DNA of 64,000 nucleotides from Schinkia azotoformans LMG 9581 (lineage in GTDB: Bacteria > Bacillota > Bacilli > Bacillales > Bacillaceae_J). Location: NCBI RefSeq assembly GCF_000307855.1, contig NZ_AJLR01000116.1, positions 1-64,000 on the forward strand. The letters are read 5' to 3'. Below, piece after piece: positions 6,628 to 15,223 of the stretch. Every line of letters begins with the position of its first letter. Positions within the stretch are counted from its first letter, which is position 1. The position numbers and the translations under genes were made by a program. The notes beneath the pieces are model-generated. The model was given only the letters and a program-made list of their open reading frames with translations, was not told where the DNA came from and did not search any database.

Positions 6628-9171
6628 TTATTTCAGTCTCAATTCCCATTCATTAAACTGGTACTTCCTGCTCCGTTTCTCATAAAAACAATCATCACAC
6701 AAATTAAATCTGTATTTAAGCGGCAAGTCTTTCCCGCAGCTTTTACATACCTTCCTCGCCACTTGGATTCCAGATTTTAATTGATCATGGATTTTATCAC
6801 TTATTTCTTCTCTGATTCTTTCCCAATATTGTGCTTCTGTTGCCCTTCCTAATTTGTATAAAAACAAAAGGTGCAGTCCAATCGATTTGTACGATAATTC
6901 AAGTTCTTCAAGCCCTGACTCTTTTATAATAGGATCAGGAATTTCTTCACCAGCGACGATTGCCTCAAGCTTTTGTTTCCACTGCACCCTAAGAGTTGGC
7001 TCATTTGTTGAAAAAGGCAAATGTAAAAATCCATACAAGTCTGTAAGAGAAAGCTTGGCTTCCACGATCGTACCTTCGATCATTTCATAAAGCAGCTTTT
7101 CTTCAGACAATGGCGATTTTTTCGTGCCTTCCGGGATTTTAAATTTATCCCATAGGTAAAAAAATAAACCTAGATGCCGTGAATATTTTTGAAATTTTTC
7201 CAAAACACCCGTTGTTGGAGCAATCGCAAAGCCGTGCAGTGCTTGATCTTCTTGTTCTAATAACCGCCCCATTGTCTTTGGATCACTATAAAAGGCAACT
7301 TTTCCAACATCATAAATCCCTTTTCGACCTGCACGGCCTGCAATCTGCTTGACTTCTTGGGATGTTAACCGCCTTCTTCTTGTCCCGTCGAATTTTTCGT
7401 TTTCCAAGAAAACAATTCGCCTTATCGGTAGATTTAATCCCATACCAATCGCATCTGTTGCCACAATAACAGTCGTTTCACCATTTAGAAATCGCTGCAT
7501 TTGTTTCTTTCTAGTCTCGGGAGGCATACTGCCGTAAATCATACTTACTTTCCGTTTACCTCTTTGTAGTTCTGATGCCGTTTCAAGAACTTGTCTCCTT
7601 GAAAAACAGACAAGTGCGTCTCCTTTTCGAGTATCGTTTAGACGAAACAAATGTTGTTCCACTTCAAGTGGTATATCCCTTCTATATTCAAAAACATCGA
7701 CATCGGATTCTCCAAGCAAATCTAAAATCATCGATTTAGCATTAAAACTACAGATGATATGAACTTCCTTTGCTTTGGCTTTTGTTATTGCTTTATACCA
7801 AGAAAATCCTCGGTCTTTATCTGCAAGCATTTGAGCCTCATCAATGACAACCACATCATAATAATCTTTCTCATGAAACATCTCGACCGTACAGGAAAAG
7901 TGTGTGGCATCTGTTACCACTTTCTCTTCTTCCCCCGTTTTTAAGGAACAAGGTACACCTTCTTCATTCAGTTTGTCATATATTTCAAATGCAAGTAGGC
8001 GGAGCGGGGCTAAATAAATTCCACTTTTAGCTGCCTTCATATTTTCAATTGCTTGAAAAGTTTTACCCGTATTCGTTTCGCCAACATGGAGTATATACTG
8101 GATATTCCGGCTTGGGGGTGGACTGTATTCCATACCGAAAATATCTTCAATCATTCTTTTTTCTTCTTCTTTTCTCCGTTCTTCCTCTTCTTTTTGCCGT
8201 TGTCTTTTTTCCTGTTCTTCGATCTCTTTTCGTTTTCGTTCCATTATATCTTGGTTAAAAATCTCGCGATGCTTCTCAAGATCAAACGGAATATCAATCA
8301 GTTTGATAAGATCAGTCATCAATTCATTTAACAAATCCTCGAAAATTTCATAGCTAAGATCAGCAAGAGGTTCAAAAGAGACTTCCTTTAAAATATCGAT
8401 GGAAAGTGGTTTTCCAAATGATTCTTTATATTCATCAAATAAATTTGAAGGTAGATGATTTTTAAGCCAATTAGGACCGAAATCAAATAAATAGGTCGAG
8501 ATCAATCGTTCATATTTTTCTGTTATTTCTTCAACAAATCGATAATTGTAATAGGCTGACTCTTGCTCATCGTATAAATAAGACGAAAACGTAACATCCT
8601 CCATTGGTTGGATTACCCCTTGCTTTTCAATCTCTATCGCAAGCTGACTGCCAAGTAAAAATCGGATGTATAGATAAAACTCTTCATAATATTCACCCAA
8701 CAGCTGTTCAATATGGTATTCAAGCTTCAAAAATAATTTTCTTTTTGATTCTCGTTCTATTTGAATAGCCTTTTTACATAAATGAGATTCCCTAACTTTC
8801 TTATATCGCTGTACCCACACTTCCTTTTGAATTAAAAATTTCGTATCGAGCCAACAAATTACATCAAAAGACTCTTCTTCACGAATTTCATTTCGAAACA
8901 TCTGATTAATTAATTTTCGTTTTACGCCCTCAACATCAAATCCTTTGGAAGTAAGGTATGATACTTTTTCGTTAATAGAAGCATGACTTGAGGTTGCATT
9001 AAGCCATGCGTTCAACCAAATCTGACCAATAAATTGGCCCCTTTCTCGAATATATTGTTCATAGGAAGGAATGTCTTCTTTCGTCTCAAGATATTTATCG
9101 ATATCATCCATGACCATGGTTTTTGCCCGTTCGACTGCTTTTGAATAATAATCAGCCAAAATACCGTTCAT
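6628..9171 (-). CDS. Suv3-type DExH RNA helicase with C-terminal zinc ribbon
   Basis: An 847-residue protein. Residues 1 to about 300 are a helical N-terminal region of no recognised family, followed by a highly charged coiled coil at 305-345. The helicase core has Walker A GETNTGKT (364-371), DEAQ (444-447), SAT-like ICSF, an ATDAIGMGLN stretch and QIAGRAGR (609-616), the pattern of mitochondrial Suv3. The C-terminus has a CKSCG ... CDDC zinc ribbon. Suv3 proteins unwind structured RNA for exonucleases, so an RNA-decay role is likely but unproven here. Single gene with its own terminator-bounded unit; ATG with upstream AAGGAGC. Confidence 0.85.
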   Translation of the reverse strand: MNGILADYYSKAVERAKTMVMDDIDKYLETKEDIPSYEQYIRERGQFIGQIWLNAWLNATSSHASINEKVSYLTSKGFDVEGVKRKLINQMFRNEIREEESFDVICWLDTKFLIQKEVWVQRYKKVRESHLCKKAIQIERESKRKLFLKLEYHIEQLLGEYYEEFYLYIRFLLGSQLAIEIEKQGVIQPMEDVTFSSYLYDEQESAYYNYRFVEEITEKYERLISTYLFDFGPNWLKNHLPSNLFDEYKESFGKPLSIDILKEVSFEPLADLSYEIFEDLLNELMTDLIKLIDIPFDLEKHREIFNQDIMERKRKEIEEQEKRQRQKEEEERRKEEEKRMIEDIFGMEYSPPPSRNIQYILHVGETNTGKTFQAIENMKAAKSGIYLAPLRLLAFEIYDKLNEEGVPCSLKTGEEEKVVTDATHFSCTVEMFHEKDYYDVVVIDEAQMLADKDRGFSWYKAITKAKAKEVHIICSFNAKSMILDLLGESDVDVFEYRRDIPLEVEQHLFRLNDTRKGDALVCFSRRQVLETASELQRGKRKVSMIYGSMPPETRKKQMQRFLNGETTVIVATDAIGMGLNLPIRRIVFLENEKFDGTRRRRLTSQEVKQIAGRAGRKGIYDVGKVAFYSDPKTMGRLLEQEDQALHGFAIAPTTGVLEKFQKYSRHLGLFFYLWDKFKIPEGTKKSPLSEEKLLYEMIEGTIVEAKLSLTDLYGFLHLPFSTNEPTLRVQWKQKLEAIVAGEEIPDPIIKESGLEELELSYKSIGLHLLFLYKLGRATEAQYWERIREEISDKIHDQLKSGIQVARKVCKSCGKDLPLKYRFNLCDDCFYEKRSRKYQFNEWELRLK

Positions 9172-9251
9172 TTTGTATCTAGCTCCTTTACAGATCGCTT
9201 GTTTGCTTTATTTTATCATTTTATGTATAGCATTAGTTTCCCTCAAAAAAC

Positions 9252-9284
9252 AAAAAAGTTCCCTCGAATCTAGGGAACTTTTTT
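9252..9284 (-). terminator. Rho-independent terminator
   Basis: AAAAAGTTCCCT / AGGGAACTTTTTT stem with a seven-base loop, just after the 128-residue membrane protein gene; A- and T-rich on both sides. Confidence 0.8.
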
Positions 9285-9304
9285 AAAAATCATATTGAAA
9301 TACA

Positions 9305-9691
9305 TTAATTAGAAATACGATTTTGGTTCGATTTTAGATTTAAAATATTGATAGCAAATAATATTACGCCAAGAACAATAAGCAACGATCCAATTATGGT
9401 CACAATTGTTAAACCTGGGTTTCCTGTTACTAGAACAATAAACAATGCGCCTTGCATAAGTGGTAAGCCGATATTATGCAGCCAAAAATGGGCTTTGGCT
9501 AATCTTGTTTGTGCTGCACTTGGAAAAATACAGTAAATAATTCCGAAAAGAGCCATAGAAACCCAACCTAAAAGATTAAAATGTGCGTGTACAGAAGTTA
9601 GTGTGAAGTTATGAATAATTCCCATTACAAGTCCAATTAGGACAGCAATCGTAAAATATACAACGGAGATTTTAAGGAAACGTAATCCCAT
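9305..9691 (-). CDS. Small heme-copper-oxidase-subunit-I-like membrane protein
   Basis: A 128-residue protein with four predicted membrane helices. SVHAHFNLLGWVSMALFGIIY resembles a helix of cytochrome-oxidase subunit I (cbb3/NorB type), with its His-x-His, but the protein is far too short to be a full oxidase subunit. Such short homologues occur in Bacillus and are often labelled cytochrome-c oxidase. The ATG at 9691 is chosen over one 12 codons upstream because AAAGGAGGTG sits directly before it. Whether it binds heme is unknown. Confidence 0.6.
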   Translation of the reverse strand: MGLRFLKISVVYFTIAVLIGLVMGIIHNFTLTSVHAHFNLLGWVSMALFGIIYCIFPSAAQTRLAKAHFWLHNIGLPLMQGALFIVLVTGNPGLTIVTIIGSLLIVLGVILFAINILNLKSNQNRISN

Positions 9692-9968
9692 GATTACACC
9701 TCCTTTCATCAGCAAAATGTATTGCACTATTATTATAGTTTTTTTATTTTCAAAATATTCTTATTATCTAATCATTACAAAGGTTTTTTTAGTTAGGTAG
9801 CTACTGCTATCATTTTGATATCACTTCTATATCCTATTGCTATCATATGATACACTCAACAAAAACTTACAATTTTTGATAGACTCACAACTCACTAACT
9901 CGAATTCTTTTATTTTCCCCGACAATATGTCAGTTCCTGCGCTTACCCAGGAAATCCACTAACAAAAT
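9692..9968. other. Intergenic stretch, nothing identified
   Basis: AT-rich sequence between the promoter side of the small membrane protein gene and the terminator of tcyP. No convincing reading frame, RNA or repeat was found. Confidence 0.5.
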
Positions 9969-10004
9969 AAAAAAATTGACCCACGCACATATAAAGCGTA
10001 GGTC
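9969..10004 (-). terminator. Rho-independent terminator of tcyP
   Basis: Minus-strand GACCTACGC / GCGTGGGTC stem (one G-T pair) followed by a T-rich run at 9969-9977, 25 bases after the tcyP stop. Confidence 0.8.
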
Positions 10005-10028
10005 TAGTTCTTGTCTTAAGTTATTTAC

Positions 10029-11411
10029 TTATGCTTCAACAATTTCTTTTTGTTGATATACTTCTTCTTCGAACTCACCGGTGATTCTGCTTGTTAAAAT
10101 ACCAGTCGTCATTCCGCCGCTTACATTTAATGCTGTACGGCCCATATCAATTAATGGTTCAACAGAGATTAACAATCCAACAATTTCAATTGGAAGACCC
10201 ATTACTGATAATACAATCAAAGATGCAAATGTTGCACCACCACCGACACCGGCAACACCAAAGGAACTAATCATAACGACTAAAATCAATGAAAGAATGA
10301 ATGATGGATTCAATGGATCAATACCTACTGTCGGTGCTACCATAACTGCAAGCATTGCAGGATAGATCCCTGCACATCCATTTTGACCGATTGTTAAACT
10401 AAATGGGCCTGCGAAATTAGCAATTCCTTCTGAAACCCCAAAATCTTTTGTTTGGCTTTTAATATTTAACGGCAGTGTTCCTGCACTTGAGCGTGAGGTA
10501 AAAGCAAAAGTTAGAGTTGGCATTGCTTTTTTCAGATAAAGAACTGGGCTTAATTTTGCCATTGATAGCATGATTAAATGAACGATAAACATTAAAATTA
10601 ACGCTACATAAGAGGCAATAACAAATGTTCCAAGGTTAACGATCGCTTCATAATTACTTGTCGCAGCTACTTTTGTAATCAACGCTAAAATTCCATATGG
10701 AGTTAAGCGGAGAACTAATGTAACCACTCTCATGATGATTGCATACAACGAATTTATAATTTTCGCAAATAATTCAGCTTCCTCCGGTTGTTTCCGTTTT
10801 ATACCAAGGGATGCAACGCCAATGAAGGCAGCAAAAATAACGACAGCGATTGTTGAAGTAGGACGAGCTCCTGTCAAATCTGCAAATGGATTGTTTGGAA
10901 TCATTTGTAGAATTTGCTGCGGGATTGTCATACCTTCAACCTGAATAACTCTATCTACAAGTTCAGCATTACGGCTTGCTTCAGCGTCACCTTCTGTCAA
11001 CTGAATCCCATCAAGACCAAAGCCGATTGTTGAACCAATCCCTATAGCTGCTGAAATTCCAGTTGTAAATAATAAAAGTCCAATTACAAGGAAACTGATT
11101 TTCCCTAGATTCTTAGTAATTTTTAATCTTGTAAAGGCTCCAACAATGGAGATGAAAACTAGCGGCATTACGACCATTTGTAGTAATTTAACATAGCCGC
11201 TCCCAACAATACTCAACCAATCAATCGTTTTAGAAATGACGTCGGAATCCGCCCCATAAATCACGTGAAGGACATATCCAAAGACAATACCTAATCCCAA
11301 ACCTGTAAACACACGTTTAGAAAAAGAAATATGCTTTTTTTGCATAATAATTAATACACCAATCAACAAAAGAAAAACAATTACATTAACAATGATAAGT
11401 CCGTTATTCAT
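10029..11411 (-). CDS. tcyP: L-cystine:cation symporter TcyP
   Basis: A 460-residue member of the dicarboxylate/amino acid:cation symporter family, close in length and sequence to B. subtilis TcyP (463 residues). Shared features include the N-terminal MQKKHISFSKRVFTGLGLG region, GSGYVKLLQMVVMPL, LTFAFTSRSSAGTLPLN and GQNGCAGIYPAMLAVM. It imports cystine across the membrane for sulfur supply. RBS AAAAGGAGAATTAAG precedes the ATG. It is monocistronic, with a SigA promoter 60-90 bases upstream. In B. subtilis tcyP is under CymR; I did not find a clear CymR box. Confidence 0.9.
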   Translation of the reverse strand: MNNGLIIVNVIVFLLLIGVLIIMQKKHISFSKRVFTGLGLGIVFGYVLHVIYGADSDVISKTIDWLSIVGSGYVKLLQMVVMPLVFISIVGAFTRLKITKNLGKISFLVIGLLLFTTGISAAIGIGSTIGFGLDGIQLTEGDAEASRNAELVDRVIQVEGMTIPQQILQMIPNNPFADLTGARPTSTIAVVIFAAFIGVASLGIKRKQPEEAELFAKIINSLYAIIMRVVTLVLRLTPYGILALITKVAATSNYEAIVNLGTFVIASYVALILMFIVHLIMLSMAKLSPVLYLKKAMPTLTFAFTSRSSAGTLPLNIKSQTKDFGVSEGIANFAGPFSLTIGQNGCAGIYPAMLAVMVAPTVGIDPLNPSFILSLILVVMISSFGVAGVGGGATFASLIVLSVMGLPIEIVGLLISVEPLIDMGRTALNVSGGMTTGILTSRITGEFEEEVYQQKEIVEA

Positions 11412-11472
11412 CTTAATTCTCCTTTTTGAAAATAAAACAATTTAATATTTTATTATATTCGTATACTCGAAA

Positions 11473-11501
11473 ATATTACTCTATTAAAACCAAGTTGTCA
11501 A
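11473..11501 (-). promoter_or_regulatory. SigA promoter of tcyP
   Basis: Minus strand TTGACA, 17-base spacer, TAATAT, about 60 bases upstream of the tcyP start codon. Confidence 0.6.
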
Positions 11502-11523
11502 ATAAGGATTATCAGATTTAATC

Positions 11524-11561
11524 AAAAAAATCACATCACTTATTATAATATGTGATGTGAT
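11524..11561 (-). terminator. Terminator of the aldo/keto reductase gene
   Basis: ATCACATCAC / GTGATGTGAT perfect 10-bp stem, then seven T residues on the minus strand, 23 bases after the stop codon. Confidence 0.85.
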
Positions 11562-11583
11562 AAGATACCATAGATAAATTTCT

Positions 11584-12426
11584 TTAAAATTCCTCATATA
11601 CAGCTGGATCTTGGTTATTAATTCTGCCATCAGGTCGGCTTAATTCTGAAATTATCTTCATTTCTGTCTCGTCTAAGCTGAAGTCAAATATAGATATATT
11701 TTCTAACTGGCGTTCCAGTGAAGCGGATTTTGGAATGGAAATAGCGCCAAGTTGATAATGCCAGCGTAAAACAATTTGAACAATCGTCTTATTATGCTGT
11801 ACGGCAATTTTTTGAAGCGTATCAATTTGCAATTCTTTAAATCCTCTTGTTAATGGACTCCACGATTGGGTTGCAATGTTTTTCTCTTCGTGGTACTTTC
11901 TTTGTTCCGCTTGGTTAAAGAACGGATGTAATTCAATTTGATTAATACTCGGCTTTACGCCTGTTTCTTTTTCTAAACGCTCGATATGTTCACGTAGGAA
12001 ATTACAAACCCCAATCGAACGGATTAACCCCTTCTCTTTGGCATCAATTAGTGTTTGCCATGCTTCTACATACAGGTCTTGCTTTGGATTAGGCCAATGA
12101 ATTAGATATAAATCATAATAATCTAAATTTGCGCGGTATAAAGATTCTTCGATTGTAATAACAGCCTTCTCATAAGATTGATAGCGTCCGGGTAATTTAG
12201 ATGTTATTCTTAATTGTTCTCTTGGAACCGAGCAACGCCTAACAGCCTCCCCTACTGTACCTTCGTTCTCATAGTTGTAGGCGGAATCAATTAAACGATA
12301 GCCAATATCAATAGCATTATTAATAGCATATGCCCCTTCATTACCTTTAAGTAAATATGTACCCAAACCCATAACAGGTATTGTTAATCCATCATGAAGT
12401 GTAATCTCCGGAATTGCATTTCTCAC
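11584..12426 (-). CDS. Aldo/keto reductase
   Basis: A 280-residue NADPH-dependent aldo/keto reductase (AKR5-like, as B. subtilis YvgN/YtbE). The catalytic set is visible: Asp in GYRLIDSAYNYENE with Tyr, Lys in ITSKLPG, His in YLIHWP. The nucleotide-binding region includes IPKSAS. The GTG start is nine bases after AGGAG. It is a single gene with its own terminator. It reduces aldehydes or ketones; likely a detoxification role by family, exact substrate unknown. Confidence 0.88.
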   Translation of the reverse strand: MRNAIPEITLHDGLTIPVMGLGTYLLKGNEGAYAINNAIDIGYRLIDSAYNYENEGTVGEAVRRCSVPREQLRITSKLPGRYQSYEKAVITIEESLYRANLDYYDLYLIHWPNPKQDLYVEAWQTLIDAKEKGLIRSIGVCNFLREHIERLEKETGVKPSINQIELHPFFNQAEQRKYHEEKNIATQSWSPLTRGFKELQIDTLQKIAVQHNKTIVQIVLRWHYQLGAISIPKSASLERQLENISIFDFSLDETEMKIISELSRPDGRINNQDPAVYEEF

Positions 12427-12491
12427 AACCTACCACTCCTCTCCCGTATTATTTTAAGATTACCATAATTTTATATAAATGACATTTTTAT

Positions 12492-12959
12492 TCACTCGGT
12501 GTTTTCTTCTACTGCCCCAACTAATTTATGTAAAAAAGAAAAAATTAAGCCATAAGCTTCCCCAATTGTCATATCTTCTTTAAAGCCAGATACATAATTA
12601 AAAGTAAAATTCAAATCCCACAAGCCATCATCACCGTTAAACATTAGATCAAATGGCGCCTCTTCCGTTTCTAACTGTTTTTTTAGTTGTTCCTTTATTT
12701 TGGATGCATACTTCTTTGGAAATTTTAGACCTAACATCACATCATAGGTGCCAAAAGCATTATCAACCTCAAAAGAAACAGAGTCAGTCCTAACTTTATC
12801 AAACGATTTTGATTCAACAAACAGAAACTCATTTTTGTGTTTTTTAAAGTATCCAATCGTTTGTTTTAAAAATTCTGTCGTTTCTTTTGCTAGAACCTCT
12901 TCCGTTTCTTTATCAATGCGTTCAATATAAGCATCATCAAAACTTAATAATGAATTCAT
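12492..12959 (-). CDS. Conserved hypothetical protein
   Basis: A 155-residue acidic, soluble protein without membrane segments or recognisable catalytic motifs. The middle holds SFEVDNAFGTYDVMLGLKFPKK and the end is helical. The ATG at 12959 is preferred because GGGAGG lies eight bases upstream; an earlier in-frame GTG at 12977 precedes that site. It lies between the aldo/keto reductase and exoA on the same strand with short gaps. I do not recognise the family. Confidence 0.6.
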   Translation of the reverse strand: MNSLLSFDDAYIERIDKETEEVLAKETTEFLKQTIGYFKKHKNEFLFVESKSFDKVRTDSVSFEVDNAFGTYDVMLGLKFPKKYASKIKEQLKKQLETEEAPFDLMFNGDDGLWDLNFTFNYVSGFKEDMTIGEAYGLIFSFLHKLVGAVEENTE

Positions 12960-13002
12960 TTCCGATACCTCCCTCATTCACTCTTACAATGTTATCTTCA
13001 GT

Positions 13003-13758
13003 TTACCCATTTAGCTCAAGACATACAGGACAATGATCACTCCCCATGATTTCTGTATGAATTTGTGAATCGATAATCGAGCTACTTAATCCTTTTGACA
13101 GAATAAAATAATCAATTCTCCACCCGATATTTCTTTCCCTTACCTTATTCATGTATGACCACCAGGAATACACATCTCCTTTATCTGGGTATAGATATCT
13201 AAAACTATCGACAAACCCGGAATCAAGCAATCTTGTCATTTTTTCGCGTTCTTCATCTGTAAAACCGGAGTTCCCTCTATTAGTTTTATAATTTTTCAGA
13301 TCAATTTCTTGATGGGCAACATTTAAATCCCCACATAAAATCACCGGCTTAACTTTGTCCAATTCTAATAAATAGTTACGTATATTGTCTTCCCATTCCA
13401 ACCGGTAGCTTAGTCTTGCCAAATCCCGTTGTGAATTGGGGGTATATACATTAACAAGATAAAACGACGGAAACTCTAATGTGATCGCTCTGCCTTCATG
13501 GTCTTCCATATGTTCTCCCAATCCGTACGAAACTGAGATCGGTTTTATTTTTGTGAAAACGGCTGTCCCTGAATACCCTTTTTTAGCAGCGTAATTCCAG
13601 TACTGATTGTAGTTTTCAAGGTTTAAATCTATTTGTCCTTCCTGCAATTTAGTTTCTTGAACACAAAAAATATCCGCGCCCATTTCGTGAAAATAATCAA
13701 GAAATCCCTTTTGGACACAGGCCCGAAGACCGTTTACATTCCATGATATAAGCTTCAT
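13003..13758 (-). CDS. exoA: Exodeoxyribonuclease III / AP endonuclease ExoA
   Basis: A 251-residue enzyme of the exonuclease III family, same length as B. subtilis ExoA (252). Signature residues are visible: N in SWNVNGLRA, E in VQETKL, the GDLNVAH Asp-Asn pair, the GWRIDYFI segment, and the terminal SDHCPV His. It cleaves DNA at abasic sites during base-excision repair using Mg2+. In B. subtilis it is made in the forespore; no SigG promoter was identified here. RBS AAAGGAGTTGG precedes the ATG. Confidence 0.92.
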   Translation of the reverse strand: MKLISWNVNGLRACVQKGFLDYFHEMGADIFCVQETKLQEGQIDLNLENYNQYWNYAAKKGYSGTAVFTKIKPISVSYGLGEHMEDHEGRAITLEFPSFYLVNVYTPNSQRDLARLSYRLEWEDNIRNYLLELDKVKPVILCGDLNVAHQEIDLKNYKTNRGNSGFTDEEREKMTRLLDSGFVDSFRYLYPDKGDVYSWWSYMNKVRERNIGWRIDYFILSKGLSSSIIDSQIHTEIMGSDHCPVCLELNG

Positions 13759-13879
13759 AATTGTTTCTCCAACTCCTTTAAATCCGTAACAATATCTATT
13801 TTATTGTAAATATTAATAGTATGTACGTCCACAAATTGTCCAAAATATCAATATGAAATAGATGAAAAGGATGTTTTTT

Positions 13880-14956
13880 ATGAAAGGCAATTTGATTGTG
13901 TTTTTCTTTTGTTTATATTTTTGTCCATTAATCATACATGCTGAAATTGTAGAAACTGACGAAGTTTATACCTACGAATCATTAACAGAAGATTTACTTG
14001 AACTTTCAAAACTGCATCCTAATTTAATAACATACAAATCATTAACAACAACCCCCTATGGAAGAGAAATTTGGGCGGTGAAGATTGGTCATGGGAAGCC
14101 AACAGTATTAATACATGGCGCCCACCATGCCCGTGAATGGATGACAAGCACTCTATTGATGAAAATGATTGAGACATATGCTGATTCGTATAAAAAAGAT
14201 AAAAAAGTGGGAGGGTACGAATCAAACATTTTAGAAGAAGCATCGATTTGGTTCGTGCCGATGGTGAATCCGGATGGTGTTACATTACAGCAAATGGGCC
14301 TATTCGCTTTTCCAAGCTCCATCCACCCAAGTCTTGTTAAGATGAATAAAGGCTCGCTGAATTTTATAAGATGGAAGGCAAATCTTAATGGGATTGATCT
14401 CAATCGTCAATATCCTGCCAATTGGGAAAATTTAAAAGGTGTTAGTAATAAGCCTAGTTATCAATTTTACAAGGGGACCAGCCCATTGGAAGCAATTGAG
14501 GTAAAGGCTTTAGTTGATTTTACATATGAAATCAAACCTGAAATTGCCGTTAGTTATCACTCGTCCGGCAATATGCTATTTTGGGGATTTTACGAGTGGG
14601 GTCTGACACATACAACAAATTTTGCAATTGACTATTTCAAAATTGCTGAAAAAGTTGCTGATATGACTAGGTACAAGTTAGAAGTACCTAAATCCTTTCA
14701 GCAAGGCGGAGGTTATACAGATTGGTTTATTGAGGAATTTGAAAAAACAGCATTTACGGTGGAAATTGGTTCATTGATTGAAGATAGCAGCCTCCCTCTC
14801 GATTCCTTCCCTTTGATTTGGGAAAGAAACAAAGCGATAGGATTATTCTTGGCAAAAAGGGCGATAGAAAAATTCACATATGACCGTAATAACATTATGT
14901 TAACTAACGGAAATGCCAAATCACAAACTCACAATTTGTCTGACACGATTTTATAA
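13880..14956 (+). CDS. Secreted M14-family zinc carboxypeptidase
   Basis: A 358-residue peptidase with a signal peptide (hydrophobic residues about 5-20, ending near IIHAEI) and no LysM domains. Zinc ligands are in HHAREW (His-x-x-Glu) and SYHSSG (His); the catalytic Glu is in FTVEIGS, and Asn-Arg substrate residues are in LNRQYPANW. This matches gamma-D-glutamyl-diaminopimelate endopeptidase-like M14 enzymes that cut cell-wall or spore peptides. The ATG at 13880 gives the cleaner signal peptide and sits eight bases after AAAGGA; an upstream ATG at 13862 is possible. Confidence 0.85.
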   Translation: MKGNLIVFFFCLYFCPLIIHAEIVETDEVYTYESLTEDLLELSKLHPNLITYKSLTTTPYGREIWAVKIGHGKPTVLIHGAHHAREWMTSTLLMKMIETYADSYKKDKKVGGYESNILEEASIWFVPMVNPDGVTLQQMGLFAFPSSIHPSLVKMNKGSLNFIRWKANLNGIDLNRQYPANWENLKGVSNKPSYQFYKGTSPLEAIEVKALVDFTYEIKPEIAVSYHSSGNMLFWGFYEWGLTHTTNFAIDYFKIAEKVADMTRYKLEVPKSFQQGGGYTDWFIEEFEKTAFTVEIGSLIEDSSLPLDSFPLIWERNKAIGLFLAKRAIEKFTYDRNNIMLTNGNAKSQTHNLSDTIL

Positions 14957-14975
14957 CTTTATTACAATTTTGTAT

Positions 14976-15004
14976 TTGACATAAATTTGTAAATTATTTA
15001 TAAT
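14976..15004 (+). promoter_or_regulatory. Perfect-consensus SigA promoter
   Basis: TTGACA (14976-14981), exactly 17 bases, TATAAT (14999-15004). It lies 20 bases after the peptidase stop codon and points at a 28-codon frame and a 200-base gap, not at any large gene. Confidence 0.75.
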
Positions 15005-15074
15005 TTCCTTAATATTTATAACCATAATAGCGCTGAAATATTTAAAATATCAATAGAAGGTGATGTGAAATAAG

Positions 15075-15161
15075 GTGAATCCTTTTATTCTCGCGGTTGT
15101 CATGATTTTAGGAATTCATGTGGGGCTTAATTTGGACAACATCCTAAACAAGTTTCTTTGA
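15075..15161 (+). CDS. Possible 28-residue hydrophobic micro-protein
   Basis: GTG-started frame encoding a short membrane-type peptide (NPFILAVVMILGIHVGLNLD...). An AGAAGGTGAT ribosome-binding site ends 10 bases upstream, and the consensus promoter lies 70 bases upstream. A single helix could span the membrane. No family is recognised. The promoter gives it more weight than the length alone would; it could also be the leader of a small RNA. Confidence 0.4.
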   Translation: MNPFILAVVMILGIHVGLNLDNILNKFL

Positions 15162-15183
15162 ATTACCAAGTACTGCATGAAAA

Positions 15184-15223
15184 AAGGGACTTGCATTTAC
15201 AAAAGGTTAAATGCAGGTCCCTT
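15184..15223 (-). terminator. Terminator of the M20 peptidase gene
   Basis: AAGGGAC-TGCATTTA paired arms (16 bp, one mismatch) with an eight-base loop, then TTTTTT on the minus strand. It overlaps the last codons of the M20 gene and could also stop the small plus-strand transcript. Confidence 0.75.

Noticed and set aside
6320-6656. Overlapping frames inside the tandem-repeat gene
   Set aside because: They come from the repeat structure, which keeps several frames open; only one has a ribosome site and promoter.
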